64,000 bases of DNA, from the NCBI GenBank assembly GCA_965198185.1, contig CBDAOU010000002.1:1798001-1862000 (forward strand). The letters run 5' to 3'. The notes under the pieces were generated by a model that was not told the DNA's origin, made no database searches, and was given only the letters and a program-made list of their open reading frames with translations. The first letter of the stretch is position 1, and the number at the start of each line of letters is the position of its first letter. The position numbers and the translations under genes are program-made. Source of the DNA: JAJECS01 sp965198185. Its GTDB lineage: Bacteria > Chloroflexota > UBA11872. Shown here piece by piece: positions 24,395 to 33,180 of the stretch.

Positions 24395-26143
24395 TTGGCG
24401 TGGGTTGCCGTGCTGGCCGTTGGGGCCCTGGTGATGCTCGTGGCCGCGGGCTGCGGTGAGGACGAGCCGCCGCCGGAGGTGGCCACGCCGACGCCGACGG
24501 TCCAGGCGGCGGCGCTTTCGCCAACGGCGCAGCCAGGCACACCTGCTCCCGTGACCGCCGCGGCGACGGCGACCGCAACGACCGCGCCCACGGCAACGGC
24601 CACCGCGACAATCGCCCCGACGGCGACACCGAGTCCAAGCCCCACCGCCACGCCGGCGCCCACGCCGACTCCCAGTCCAAGCCCCACCGCCTCACCGACG
24701 GCGACTCCCACGCCTGAGCCGACGGCGGCGGTCCCAGACGCGTCCGACTTCGACCGCAGCCGGCTGTTCGAGACGATCGCGAGCAATCCGCCGGAGTCGA
24801 TTCGGATCTCGGCGGAGGCCGGCCTGCTGCCCATGGTCGAGGGCGCGATTGCGGTGACGATCGAGCTCAAACCGGCGGACGAGGCGATGCGAATGCTGAT
24901 GGCGTTCGGTGCGGAAGACCAGAAATTGAGCATCGAGTTGATTGTGATCGGCGATACGCAGTACTTGCGTGGTGTCGATGCGTCGGCAACCGAGAGCCCT
25001 TGGCTGGCGTCGAGCATCGGCGCGGGCGAACCAGCGCTCATCGACGCGATGGGGGCGGGTGACCTGCTGGACGACATGATTCCCGACGACGACCAGGTGC
25101 CCATCGTCGCGGTCGGCGTGGAGGATTGCGGCGACGGCCGGCGGTGCTTTGTGCTCACGAGCCCTGAAGACACGTCGGTGCAGCTGCTGGTCGATACCGA
25201 GACCTACCTGCCGGTGATGTTCCGCGGCCGGATCCTCGACGAGGAGCTGGGCGAGGACATCGAGCTGCTGATGGAGTGGAACGCGGAGGTTGCGATCACC
25301 GCGCCGGCCGACGCGCGGCAGGTCTCCGCCGAGGAGTTCGCGCTCGCCCTGGCGAGCTACTTCTTCGGCGCCGCGGGCATTGCCCCAGGGCCGATCCAGC
25401 CTCCATCTGCCGTGGATCAGGAAGGCGGCGAGGAGGGCGTATTCATCAGTGAGCGCGCCGCGTTGTGGCTGGAGTTAGGCACGTCGCCCTATGGAGAGGC
25501 GCGCGACGACGCCGACGATCTGTTCCACGGCGACCCCGGCATCGCGCCCGTGCGCTACGACCCCACCGTGGACATCAGACACTGGGGCGCCGGACTGTTT
25601 GAGCTGGCGGACGCCACGGCGCGCGAGCTGTTCGGGCCGGAGGGCGAATTCCCCTGCGGCTCGGGGAACCTCGGGGTGGCCTGCGGCGCCGACAGTGTCA
25701 GCGCAGGGTCGTATCTGCTGGTCTGGATCCAGCTCTTGGAGCCGGTTCCGCTAAACGACGCCGGCTACGTTCGCAGCTTCTGGGTGGTGTTCCAGGACGG
25801 CGATCCGGCCAACGATTTCGTGGCGTTGCCCCAGTTCGCGAACGACGTGCTGGACGGCAGCGACTCGCACTATCGGATCGAGGCGACACCGGACGGATGG
25901 CAACTGGGCCGCTCATTTGGACCGCAGTTGGAGCCTCTGCCGACCGTCGGCGCGGCCATGATCCTGGAGGACGTGGTCGTGTTCCTGGTGCCTGCGTCGG
26001 AACTCTCCGGTCTCGACGCCCTGAGCCTGGGCGTGGCCGGCTTCAGCGGTCCGGTCGACAATCCGTTCGGCGTGGGCGGCGCCTTGGACCGCTCGCCGGA
26101 CGTGCAGCAGCCGCTGACGCCGCTGGACGAGGTGGGGTTCTAA
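24395..26143 (+). CDS. Lipoprotein with Thr/Pro/Ala linker, LppX/LprG-like first domain
   Basis: A secreted lipoprotein of unknown role. A hydrophobic segment WVAVLAVGALVMLVAAGC ends in a lipobox Cys, followed by about 80 residues of Thr/Ala/Pro/Ser linker. The next region (about 110-300) has the alternating strands of LppX/LprAFG-like lipid-carrier folds: SIRISAEAGL, IELIVIGDTQYLRGV, CFVLTSPED. The C-terminal half is unrecognised. The start is uncertain. The frame opens with ATG at 24212, but that stretch translates two dispersed palindromes and is unlikely to be coding, so I favour TTG at 24395, just after the REP-like element. The repeat may have displaced an older start. It converges on the DUF3179 gene. 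Confidence 0.7.
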   Translation: MAWVAVLAVGALVMLVAAGCGEDEPPPEVATPTPTVQAAALSPTAQPGTPAPVTAAATATATTAPTATATATIAPTATPSPSPTATPAPTPTPSPSPTASPTATPTPEPTAAVPDASDFDRSRLFETIASNPPESIRISAEAGLLPMVEGAIAVTIELKPADEAMRMLMAFGAEDQKLSIELIVIGDTQYLRGVDASATESPWLASSIGAGEPALIDAMGAGDLLDDMIPDDDQVPIVAVGVEDCGDGRRCFVLTSPEDTSVQLLVDTETYLPVMFRGRILDEELGEDIELLMEWNAEVAITAPADARQVSAEEFALALASYFFGAAGIAPGPIQPPSAVDQEGGEEGVFISERAALWLELGTSPYGEARDDADDLFHGDPGIAPVRYDPTVDIRHWGAGLFELADATARELFGPEGEFPCGSGNLGVACGADSVSAGSYLLVWIQLLEPVPLNDAGYVRSFWVVFQDGDPANDFVALPQFANDVLDGSDSHYRIEATPDGWQLGRSFGPQLEPLPTVGAAMILEDVVVFLVPASELSGLDALSLGVAGFSGPVDNPFGVGGALDRSPDVQQPLTPLDEVGF

Positions 26144-26158
26144 GGAGTCCTCTTGACA

Positions 26159-27883
26159 CTAGCCCTGGTCGGCGCCGTAGAGCGTCGTGGCGGGGTGGAA
26201 CGAGGACCAGCCGAACCAATAGGCCAGGTGGCCGGGCAGGCGGGCGAGCTGCGTGCCGTCCGGGTGGACGAGCGCCTCTTCGGTGACCTGCCAGGCGGTT
26301 CCTTGCTCATCGACCACCGTGCGCGAGTCGCCGCCCGGCGCGAATTGTCGCTCGCCGCGCTGGAAGGCCCGCACCGCCGCGCCGGCATTCCAGGTGACAT
26401 TGCCCGCTCGCCGGTCGAAGCCTTCAATCATCAACTCATCGCCGAGCGCGACAAGCACGACCGGCTGGGCGTCAACGGCGTCGTTGAGCACGCCGGCCTC
26501 GACCACGGCGGCCGTGGGATAGGCGCGGGCGGCGTCCCCGAGCACGAGCGCAAACACGCGGTCCTTGGGGGCGAGGCCAGCCGCCGTCGGCGCCGGGAAC
26601 ATGAGGTCATCGCTGGCGAAGTAGCCGCCGTAGGCCGCGCCGGGTGAGTAGTCGCGCCGGTGGCCGGTATTCACGCTGAGAACCGTTGTCGTGGGGTTGG
26701 CCGTGCGCCATGCCTCCCACGTCGTCGTGACGATAGGAATCACGTCGAGCTTCTCCGGGTCGGCCGCGAGCGGCCCGAGCACAGGCTCGCCGGTGAGCTG
26801 ATTCCAGAGGGTGAACGTGCCGCGGTCGTACATGAGCTTGTTGCTGCGCATCAGGAAGCCGGAGGTGCCAATGCTGAGGACCTTGCCGCGGTGGCGGCGG
26901 CTGAACAGCACCCCGGCGCCGCACAGCGTGCAGTAGGCCAGCGCAACGGGCTCACCGCCCACTTCGTCGTTGGCCATCTCGTGCCAGTCCATGATGCGCA
27001 GCGGATAGGCGCGATAGTCGCCGTTGATCGCGACGCCGAAGACGATGTCTTCGGGCTCGAGGTAGGCCGCGTTCCGCGCCGCGACCATCGGGGCCGATTC
27101 CAGCGGCGGAATGCCGTCCAGGCGCACGCCGCCCCACACGATCTCCTCGAACCGGATGCTGCGGGGCGCGTCTTCATTGAAGAACCTGACAAAGTCCGGG
27201 TCGACGCGGCTGTAGATCTGGCCCTTCCAAGCGGCGAATCCCGGTACGGTGGTCAGGTCGCTCCTCGCGTACCACTCGACCCATTCCGACCACGAGGTCA
27301 GGCGCTCATCGGTGAGCCGCCACAGACCTTCCAGGGCGTGGGGCAGCGCGTCCGGGGGAAAGGCCCCGAGCTGCGCCGCGCGCAGGACCTCGATAAGCAC
27401 CGAGACGAGCCGGTCATCGCCGGTGGTTCCGATGAACGCCACCAGCTCCACCCGCCCCTCCGGGTACGTCGGGTCGAGCATCAAACCATCGAGCAGCGAT
27501 CTCGCCCGGTCGTCCGACAGCCTGCGGTCGTCCGACACAGGGGTGGCGGCGACGGCTGGGCGTGGCGTGGGCTCGGCGGTGGCCGTGGGGACAGGCTCGG
27601 CGGTCGCCGTTGGCGCAAGTGTGGCGGTGGGCCGGGGCGTGGGGGACGGGGGCGCGGTGACGATCACTCTGGACGCGGCGGCGGGCTTGGTTGGTGAGGC
27701 AGCGGGCGGCGTCTCCTCGCAAGCCGCCAGACCGACGACCGCGGCGCCGCCGGTCGCGAGCAGGCGCAGCACGCGCCGGCGCGACACTCCAGCGGCCGTG
27801 CTCGCCCTTGAGCTATTATCGCCGCTACCGTCAGCGGCCCAAATGTCAGGCCGCCGCTCTATGCATACGCTATCGACATCCAT
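26159..27883 (-). CDS. DUF3179 domain lipoprotein with Tat-type signal
   Basis: A 574-residue exported protein. SRRRVLRLLATGGAAVVGLAAC combines twin arginines with a lipobox; a Thr/Pro/Ala linker follows. The C-terminal half is DUF3179, shown by LAYCTLCGAGVLFSRRH, the SGFLMRSNKLMYDR block and WNQLTGEPVLGPL. The CxxC is conserved in the family, whose biochemical role is unknown. ATG at 27883 has GGAG eight bases upstream; ATG at 27889 is too close to that site, and the frame beyond it lacks family character. It is convergent with the LppX-like lipoprotein and divergent from the methyltransferase. Confidence 0.85.
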   Translation of the reverse strand: MDVDSVCIERRPDIWAADGSGDNSSRASTAAGVSRRRVLRLLATGGAAVVGLAACEETPPAASPTKPAAASRVIVTAPPSPTPRPTATLAPTATAEPVPTATAEPTPRPAVAATPVSDDRRLSDDRARSLLDGLMLDPTYPEGRVELVAFIGTTGDDRLVSVLIEVLRAAQLGAFPPDALPHALEGLWRLTDERLTSWSEWVEWYARSDLTTVPGFAAWKGQIYSRVDPDFVRFFNEDAPRSIRFEEIVWGGVRLDGIPPLESAPMVAARNAAYLEPEDIVFGVAINGDYRAYPLRIMDWHEMANDEVGGEPVALAYCTLCGAGVLFSRRHRGKVLSIGTSGFLMRSNKLMYDRGTFTLWNQLTGEPVLGPLAADPEKLDVIPIVTTTWEAWRTANPTTTVLSVNTGHRRDYSPGAAYGGYFASDDLMFPAPTAAGLAPKDRVFALVLGDAARAYPTAAVVEAGVLNDAVDAQPVVLVALGDELMIEGFDRRAGNVTWNAGAAVRAFQRGERQFAPGGDSRTVVDEQGTAWQVTEEALVHPDGTQLARLPGHLAYWFGWSSFHPATTLYGADQG

Positions 27884-28005
27884 TGCCATGACTCCGGTCG
27901 GACCCTTCACCAAGCGGTACGTATTTGGCCGCCGAGCCGTTTTGCGTAACACGCCGCATCTCCTCAACTCGCCGATGACACCCTCCCTGTTCACGAGCGG
28001 CTAAC

Positions 28006-28881
28006 GTGACCGTCGACGCGCAAGACCTGCCCGCACCGGAAGATTTGCACTTCGGGCATTTCGCCATGGTGCCCGAGTATCGCGAGGTTAACCGGCAGCT
28101 CGTCCAGGAGTTATTCCGCCACATGCCGAATCCCTTTGTCCACGTCGATCTGGCCACGGGGACGGGGCTGGTGCCGCAGCTTCTGATCGAGGAGGCCGAG
28201 AAGCGGGGATTTCGGGGCACGATCATCGGCATCGACCGAAGCGCCAAGGCGCTCGAAATCGCCGAAGCCACCACCCCGCGACCAGCGAGCATCGACCTGC
28301 GCTTCGTGGAAGCCGACGCGCGGTATCTGGAGCGCCTTCGCGGCGATGAGCTACCCGTCGACGGGGCCGACAGCCTGAGCATCCACGACGCCATCCACGA
28401 GATTACCGATGAGGAGGGGCAGCGCCGGGTCTATCAAGGCATGGCCGCGATCGCCCGCGAGGGCGCCCTGCTGTCGTCGAACAGCACCTTCACGACCGTC
28501 TCGATGGCGGTGGCGAACTCGATGCGGGGACACGGCGAGTGGAAGCTGCACTTCATGCGGCTGACCGGCGCCCGCCGCAAAGACAAGGGCGGCGCGCTGC
28601 CGTACCGCCGGCCCGAAGACTACCGGAAGATGATCGAGGACGCGGGGTTCAAGGTCGTGCATGAGCTGGAGCGGGCGATCCATCTCACGCGCGAAGCCCT
28701 CAAGGCGATCGCCCGCTATCCGGCGTTCGTGGAAGGCGTCGCGGGTGACCTCGTCTTCCCACGCAAGCTGAGCCTGGCGGAGCAGAGCCATTTCCTCATG
28801 CTGGCGGTCGACAAGGTGCGCTATGACGGCCTGCCGCGGAGCTGGCACGAGATCATCGGACGGAAGCAGGCGAAGCCCTAA
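28006..28881 (+). CDS. Class I SAM-dependent methyltransferase
   Basis: A 291-residue Rossmann-fold methyltransferase. Motif I is HVDLATGTGLV, followed by GIDRSAKAL with the ribose-binding acid and FVEADARYL. The later part, with SIHDAIHEITDEEG, RVYQGMAAIAREGALL and a C-terminal helical segment, resembles small-molecule methyltransferases of the UbiE/COQ5-like group, but the acceptor is not identifiable. GTG at 28006 is used. The gene stands alone between the DUF3179 gene and a repeat-filled gap. Confidence 0.82.
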   Translation: MTVDAQDLPAPEDLHFGHFAMVPEYREVNRQLVQELFRHMPNPFVHVDLATGTGLVPQLLIEEAEKRGFRGTIIGIDRSAKALEIAEATTPRPASIDLRFVEADARYLERLRGDELPVDGADSLSIHDAIHEITDEEGQRRVYQGMAAIAREGALLSSNSTFTTVSMAVANSMRGHGEWKLHFMRLTGARRKDKGGALPYRRPEDYRKMIEDAGFKVVHELERAIHLTREALKAIARYPAFVEGVAGDLVFPRKLSLAEQSHFLMLAVDKVRYDGLPRSWHEIIGRKQAKP

Positions 28882-28927
28882 GCTCGCTCGCTCGTCGGCA
28901 CGGGAATGACGGAGTGATGACAGAGAT

Positions 28928-29017
28928 GTCATTCCGAACGTAGTGAGGAATCTAAGGACGGTGGCGCAGGCTCCACGCCCCTGAGATTCCTCGCTGCGCT
29001 CGACACACAGGAATGAC
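28928..29017. repeat. Composite inverted repeat (GTCATTCCGA..GAGGAATCT type), copy 2
   Basis: The left arm at 28928-28953 (GTCATTCCGAACG..GAGGAATCT) faces the right arm at 28984-29017 (AGATTCCTCGC..AGGAATGAC). Layout and length match 22957-23044. It lies in the 318-base gap between the methyltransferase and the broken restriction-modification gene. Confidence 0.78.
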
Positions 29018-29116
29018 ACGTGGGGCGCGCCAGCGACGACGTTCCGGCCTCTTCCCGCTTTAGAGAGGAGACCCTTGCGCAATCCCTCCACTGACGATTG
29101 GAGAGCAGGTCCGGTC

Positions 29117-29179
29117 CCCTCTCCCTGTGGGAGAGGGCTAGAGCCTGCCCCGTACCGCGATACGGGGGTGAGGGTGACC
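29117..29179. repeat. Dispersed repeat of the CCCTCTCCC-GGGAGAGGG type
   Basis: CCCTCTCCCTG and GGGAGAGGG form a hairpin at 29117-29137, followed by a smaller CCCCGTA..TACGGGG hairpin and GGTGAGGGTGAC. This composition is a common dispersed intergenic element. It ends 21 bases before the ATG at 29200. Confidence 0.6.
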
Positions 29180-29199
29180 GGCGCGGCTACCATGCGGAC

Positions 29200-29744
29200 A
29201 TGCCGCGGCTGACGACAGCGGTCGAGACCTACTTCAAGGACCTGGGGCGGATTCGCGCCTCCGGCGGCGCCACGGCCGAAACTTCCCGCTACACCCCGCT
29301 GGAGAATCTCCTGAACGCGGTGGGCGCAGCCTCAGACCCAAAGTCTTCTGCGTCGGGCAACTGGCGGACCTGGGCGCCGGCCATCCCGACTTCGGCCTGT
29401 TCGCTGCCAGGCAGGTGCAGCGCGGTCAGCCGCGCGAGGGACAGGTGCCGGAGCACGGCGTGATAGAGGTGAAACCCGCCGAGGACGATGCCTGGCTCAC
29501 CGCCGCAGGGCGATCAGGTCAGCCGCTATTGGGGCCGCTATCGGTTGGTGCTTGGTGACCAACTACCGCGATTTCGTGCTCGTCGGCGAGGACGCGGCGG
29601 GGCGGCCGGCCAAGCTCGAGACCCTACGGCTGGCAGACAGCGCAGAGGAATTCAACCGAGCAGCTGCAGAAGCCGCGCGCCTTCGCCAATCGGGTCGGTG
29701 CGGGTCTGGGCGAATACCTCCTGCGCGGCCTCTCGCACCGCGCC
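29200..29744 (+). pseudogene. N-terminal part of a type ISP-like restriction-modification gene, broken by several frameshifts
   Basis: The protein reading continues only by changing frame repeatedly. From ATG 29200 frame 1 gives MPRLTTAVETYFKDLGRI. Near 29325 it moves to frame 3 (LRPKVFCVGQLADLGAGHPDFGLF, then VIEVKPAEDDAWLTA). Near 29505 it returns to frame 1 (GDQVSRYWGRYRLVL), near 29550 it moves to frame 2 (VTNYRDFVLVGEDAAGRP), and near 29672 it moves to frame 3, which then stays open to 32825. The pieces join into the expected N-terminal domain, with a nuclease-like DFGLF..IEVKP stretch. Either this gene is decaying or this segment carries several sequence errors. Confidence 0.75.
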
Positions 29745-32700
29745 GTGCTGGCCGAGCCCAGGGACCTGGCCTGGCTGCTGGCCTCATACGCCCGCGACGG
29801 TCTGGCGCGGGTCGAAGCCGCCGGCGAAGCGCCGTCGTTGGCCGCGGTGCGCGGCGCACTGGAAGAAGCGCTGGGCGTCCGGTTCGAGGACGAGCAGGGT
29901 GCGGCCTTCTTCCGTTCCACCCTGGTGCAAACGCTCTTCTACGGCGTCTTCTCCGCCTGGGTGCTTTGGGCGCGCCAGACGCCGCCGCCCGCCGGCGCGT
30001 TCGACTGGCGCACGGCCGTCTGGCACCTGCGCGCGCCGGTGCTGCGGGCGCTATTCCAGCAGCTCTCGGATCCCGGCCGCTTACAGCCTCTGGGCCTGGT
30101 CGAGGTGCTGGACTGGACCAACGCCGCGCTCGACCGTGTGGACCAGGCCGCCTTCTTCGCCCGCTTCAACGAGGGTGAGGCGGTGCCTTACTTCTACGAG
30201 CCGTTCCTGCAAGCCTTCGACCCCGCGCTGCGCAAGCAGCTGGGCGTCTGGTATACGCCCGCCGAGGTGGTGCGCTACATGGTGGCGCGCGTGGACCGGG
30301 CGCTGCGGGACGACCTGGGCATCGCCGACGGGCTGGCGGCTGAGAACGTCTACGTGCTCGATCCCTGCTGCGGCACCGGCGCCTATCTGGCGGAAGTGCT
30401 CCGCCGCATCGCCGCCAATCTCCAGGACCGCGGCCTGGGCGCGCTGACCGGCGCGCGGGTCAAGCAGGCGGCACTCGACCGCGTGTTCGGCTTCGAGATC
30501 ATGCCCGCGCCCTTCGTCGTGGCCCACCTGCAAGTCGGGCTGACGATGCAGGACCTCGACGCGCCGCTGGCCGAGAACGGCGACGAACGCGCCGGGGTCT
30601 TCCTGACCAACGCGCTCACCGGCTGGGAGCCCACGGTGCAGAAGCCGTTGCCGTTTCCCGAGCTTGAGGAAGAACGCGACCGCGCCGAACGAGTGAAGCG
30701 GGAGACGCCGATCCTGGTGATCCTGGGGAATCCGCCCTACAACGGTTTTGCGGGCATGGCGGTGGACGAGGAGCGCGAGCTTTCCGAGGCCTACCGCACG
30801 ACGCGTCGGGTGCGGCGGCCCGAAGGCCAGGGGCTGAACGACCTCTACGTGCGCTTCTTCCGCATGGCCGAGCGCCGCATCGCCGAGAAGAGGGGCCAGG
30901 GCGTGGTCTGCTTCATTTCCAACTACTCCTGGCTGGACAGCCTGTCATGTCCAGGCATGCGCGAGCGCTACATGGAGGCGTTCGACGTGATTCGGGTCGA
31001 CAATCTCAACGGCGACAAGTACCGCACCGGCAAGGTCGCGCCCGACGGCTCGCCCGACCCCAGCATCTTCTCCACGCCCGACGATCCGGTCGGCATCAAG
31101 GTCGGCACCGCCGTCGCCACGCTGGTGCGCAAGCTCGACCACGCGCCCGCCGCGACTGTCGACTTCCGCAATCTGTGGGGCCAGGCCAAGCTCGCGGCGC
31201 TGACGGAAACGGCGGACGCCGACTCGGAAGTGCTCTACGACGCCATCAAGCCTGTCCTGCCGCTCGGTCTGCCCTTTGCGCCGGTGGCCGTCAGCCGGGA
31301 TTGGTTTGACTGGCCAGCCGTGCCGGACCTGTTCCCAAAATGGTTTCCGGGAGTCCAGACCAAGCGCGATTCGTTTCTCGTCGATATTGATCTTGACCGA
31401 CTCAAGGCGCGCGTCGCTGACTACTTTGATCCAAGCATGAGCCATGACCAGATCGCTCAGCGTTCTCCAGTCGCAGTCAAGAGCTCGTCGGGGTTTGTTG
31501 TGCGCGATGGCCGGGCAGTGCGCGATGCGCTCTTGGCGCGTGGCGGCCCTACCGAGTCGGGTTTCGTCCGCCATGCCTATCGACCGTTCGACACTCGCTG
31601 GCTCTATTGGGAGGCCGGACACGGGTTGCTTGGTCGACCCGTGCCGGAATACAGGCCGCATGTCTTCGCTGGGAACTTATGGCTGTCCGTCGTTCCACGC
31701 CTGCGAACGGATGCGACCGAGCCTCAAACCGCAGTGACCGAGCACCTTGCGTCTCTCCATCTGAACGAGTGGAGCGCCAGCATGTTTCCCGCCTGGCTCG
31801 GCGAAGACTCCCTAGGATCCGACGCGTCCGACGCGCGCCGTTCCAACCTGTCGCCGGCCGCCCGCCGCTACCTGGAACGCCTCAACCTGACCGTCGAGGA
31901 TCTCTTCCATCATGTGCTGGCCGTGCTGCACGATCCCGCCTACCGCCAGGCCAACGCCGGCGCCCTGCGCATGGAATGGCCCTGCATCCCGCTCCCCGGC
32001 TGGCCCGAACTGTCCGCATCGGCCGCCTCTGGTAGGGGCGCTTCGCGAAGCGCCCATTCCTCCGGCGGTGCGGGCGGTTCGTCAAGCGACCCTTCCCCCG
32101 GCGGCGAGGGCGGTTCGCGAACCGCCCCTACAGCCGAACAGGCCGCCCAAACCCTCGCCGCCTCCGCCGCCCGCGGGCGCGAGCTGGCCCGCCTGCTGGA
32201 CTCCGACGCCCCCGTACCCGGCGTCACGACCGGCCCACTGCGACCTGAGATCGCCGCCATCGCCGTGCCCGCCACCACCCACGGCCGCAACATGACCGGC
32301 GACGACTTCGCCGTCACCGCCGGCTGGGGGCACTTCGGGTCCGGCGAGGCCGTCATGCCCGGCCAGGGCCGCGTGGTCGAACGCGCCTGCACCCCTGATG
32401 AACGCGACGCGCTGGGCGCCGCGATTCCCGACACACCCGCACGTGCCTCTTCCGGCGGCGGACCCATGAAAGGCCGTGTAGGGGCAGGTTTGAAACCTGC
32501 CCCTACGCAAAGCGTCCAGGGTGCCCCGTGGGATCACGGTGGCACGCATGCACTTGCGAATGAATCCTGGGTCAAGCCCGGAATGACGGATGGGGGCGCC
32601 GTGCTGGGCGATACCAACTTCGACATCTACCTCAACGACCACGCCTACTGGCGCAACGTCCCCGCCGCCGTCTGGCGCTACAAGCTGGGCGGCTACCAGG

Positions 32701-32825
32701 TGCTCAAGAAATGGCTCTCCTACCGCGAGCGCAACATCCTCGGCCGCGCGCTCCGACCTCAGGAGGTGCAGCACTTCACCGACACCGCCCGGCGGATTGG
32801 GGCGATCCTGCTTCTGGGAGAATAG
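29745..32825 (+). CDS. Type ISP-like restriction-modification enzyme, adenine methyltransferase and specificity part
   Basis: A 1026-residue frame holding most of a single-chain restriction-modification enzyme. The methyltransferase has motif I DPCCGTGAYL near residue 205 and motif IV NPPY near 328, the N6-adenine type. The C-terminus YKLGGYQVLKKWLSYRE..ARRIGAILLL matches the specificity domain end of type ISP enzymes. The true start lies in the broken region upstream; GTG 29745 is only the first start codon available in this frame. Between about residues 760 and 950 the chain is interrupted by translated palindromic repeats (32032-32055, 32082-32131, 32478-32506). Activity is doubtful because of the N-terminal breaks. 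Confidence 0.8.
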   Translation: MLAEPRDLAWLLASYARDGLARVEAAGEAPSLAAVRGALEEALGVRFEDEQGAAFFRSTLVQTLFYGVFSAWVLWARQTPPPAGAFDWRTAVWHLRAPVLRALFQQLSDPGRLQPLGLVEVLDWTNAALDRVDQAAFFARFNEGEAVPYFYEPFLQAFDPALRKQLGVWYTPAEVVRYMVARVDRALRDDLGIADGLAAENVYVLDPCCGTGAYLAEVLRRIAANLQDRGLGALTGARVKQAALDRVFGFEIMPAPFVVAHLQVGLTMQDLDAPLAENGDERAGVFLTNALTGWEPTVQKPLPFPELEEERDRAERVKRETPILVILGNPPYNGFAGMAVDEERELSEAYRTTRRVRRPEGQGLNDLYVRFFRMAERRIAEKRGQGVVCFISNYSWLDSLSCPGMRERYMEAFDVIRVDNLNGDKYRTGKVAPDGSPDPSIFSTPDDPVGIKVGTAVATLVRKLDHAPAATVDFRNLWGQAKLAALTETADADSEVLYDAIKPVLPLGLPFAPVAVSRDWFDWPAVPDLFPKWFPGVQTKRDSFLVDIDLDRLKARVADYFDPSMSHDQIAQRSPVAVKSSSGFVVRDGRAVRDALLARGGPTESGFVRHAYRPFDTRWLYWEAGHGLLGRPVPEYRPHVFAGNLWLSVVPRLRTDATEPQTAVTEHLASLHLNEWSASMFPAWLGEDSLGSDASDARRSNLSPAARRYLERLNLTVEDLFHHVLAVLHDPAYRQANAGALRMEWPCIPLPGWPELSASAASGRGASRSAHSSGGAGGSSSDPSPGGEGGSRTAPTAEQAAQTLAASAARGRELARLLDSDAPVPGVTTGPLRPEIAAIAVPATTHGRNMTGDDFAVTAGWGHFGSGEAVMPGQGRVVERACTPDERDALGAAIPDTPARASSGGGPMKGRVGAGLKPAPTQSVQGAPWDHGGTHALANESWVKPGMTDGGAVLGDTNFDIYLNDHAYWRNVPAAVWRYKLGGYQVLKKWLSYRERNILGRALRPQEVQHFTDTARRIGAILLLGE
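32032..32055. repeat. REP-like palindrome inside the restriction-modification gene, copy 1
   Basis: GTAG is followed by the perfect palindrome GGGCGCTTCGCGAAGCGCCC at 32036-32055. It is translated in frame as GRGASRSA within the enzyme. A decayed second core, GGGCGGTTCGTCAAGCGACCC-like, lies at 32082-32092 and onward. Confidence 0.85.
32108..32131. repeat. REP-like palindrome inside the restriction-modification gene, copy 2
   Basis: The palindrome GGGCGGTTCGCGAACCGCCC plus CTAC is identical to 24365-24388. Here it is read in frame as GGSRTAPT. Confidence 0.88.
32478..32506. repeat. REP-like palindrome inside the restriction-modification gene, copy 3
   Basis: GTAGGGGCAGGTTT and AAACCTGCCCCTAC flank a single G, a 29-base palindrome with both CTAC/GTAG ends intact. 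It is read in frame as VGAGLKPAPT, a peptide typical of translated elements of this family. Bases 32545-32585 just after it resemble another dispersed element ending GGAATGACGG. Confidence 0.88.
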
Positions 32826-32939
32826 TGGTGGACGGACGCAATGGGCCTCAGAGGATTCCGGCCCGGGCACGAACGCGCGGCTTTAGGGGTGCGAAAAAGC
32901 TGTGCCGGAATGCGAGCCTGCTAACCAGGAGATCAAACC

Positions 32940-33161
32940 ATGCTTAGACAGATGACCGCGACTATCGAGCGCGAAGGGGAGTCCTACGTCGCGCTCTGCC
33001 CCGAGCTGGATATCGCAAGCCAGGGTGCGAGCGTGTCCGACGCTCGCGCCAATCTCAAGGAAGCGCTCGAACTCTTTTACGAGGCGGCTTCTGCCGACGA
33101 AATTGAGCGTCGGCTTCATGATGAAGTCTATGTGACGCACGTTGAGGTGGTGGTTGGCTAG
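32940..33161 (+). CDS. HicB-family antitoxin-like protein
   Basis: A 73-residue protein with the HicB fold signature: MTATIEREGESYVALCPELDIASQGASVSDA followed by a helix (NLKEALELFYEAA). HicB proteins bind and inhibit HicA mRNA interferases, and many also carry a DNA-binding tail, which this short one lacks. ATG at 32940 has AGGAG upstream. I found no HicA-sized partner on either side, so it is an orphan or acts with a distant toxin. It lies between the end of the restriction-modification gene and a relic of another copy of that gene's 3' end. Confidence 0.75.
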   Translation: MLRQMTATIEREGESYVALCPELDIASQGASVSDARANLKEALELFYEAASADEIERRLHDEVYVTHVEVVVG

Positions 33162-33180
33162 GCTTCGGGTGCTATCGGCT

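Noticed and set aside
22950..24400. Possible CRISPR array or IS element
   Set aside because: The repeats are palindromic, irregularly spaced, without uniform spacers, cas genes or a transposase frame. They fit dispersed palindromic elements.
27884..27994. Extended N-terminus of the DUF3179 lipoprotein
   Set aside because: A Shine-Dalgarno-like GGAG fits ATG 27883, and the extension adds nothing signal-like.
32826..33180. A HicA toxin partner beside HicB
   Set aside because: No frame of suitable size with the HicA double-stranded RNA-binding fold and catalytic His was seen on either strand.
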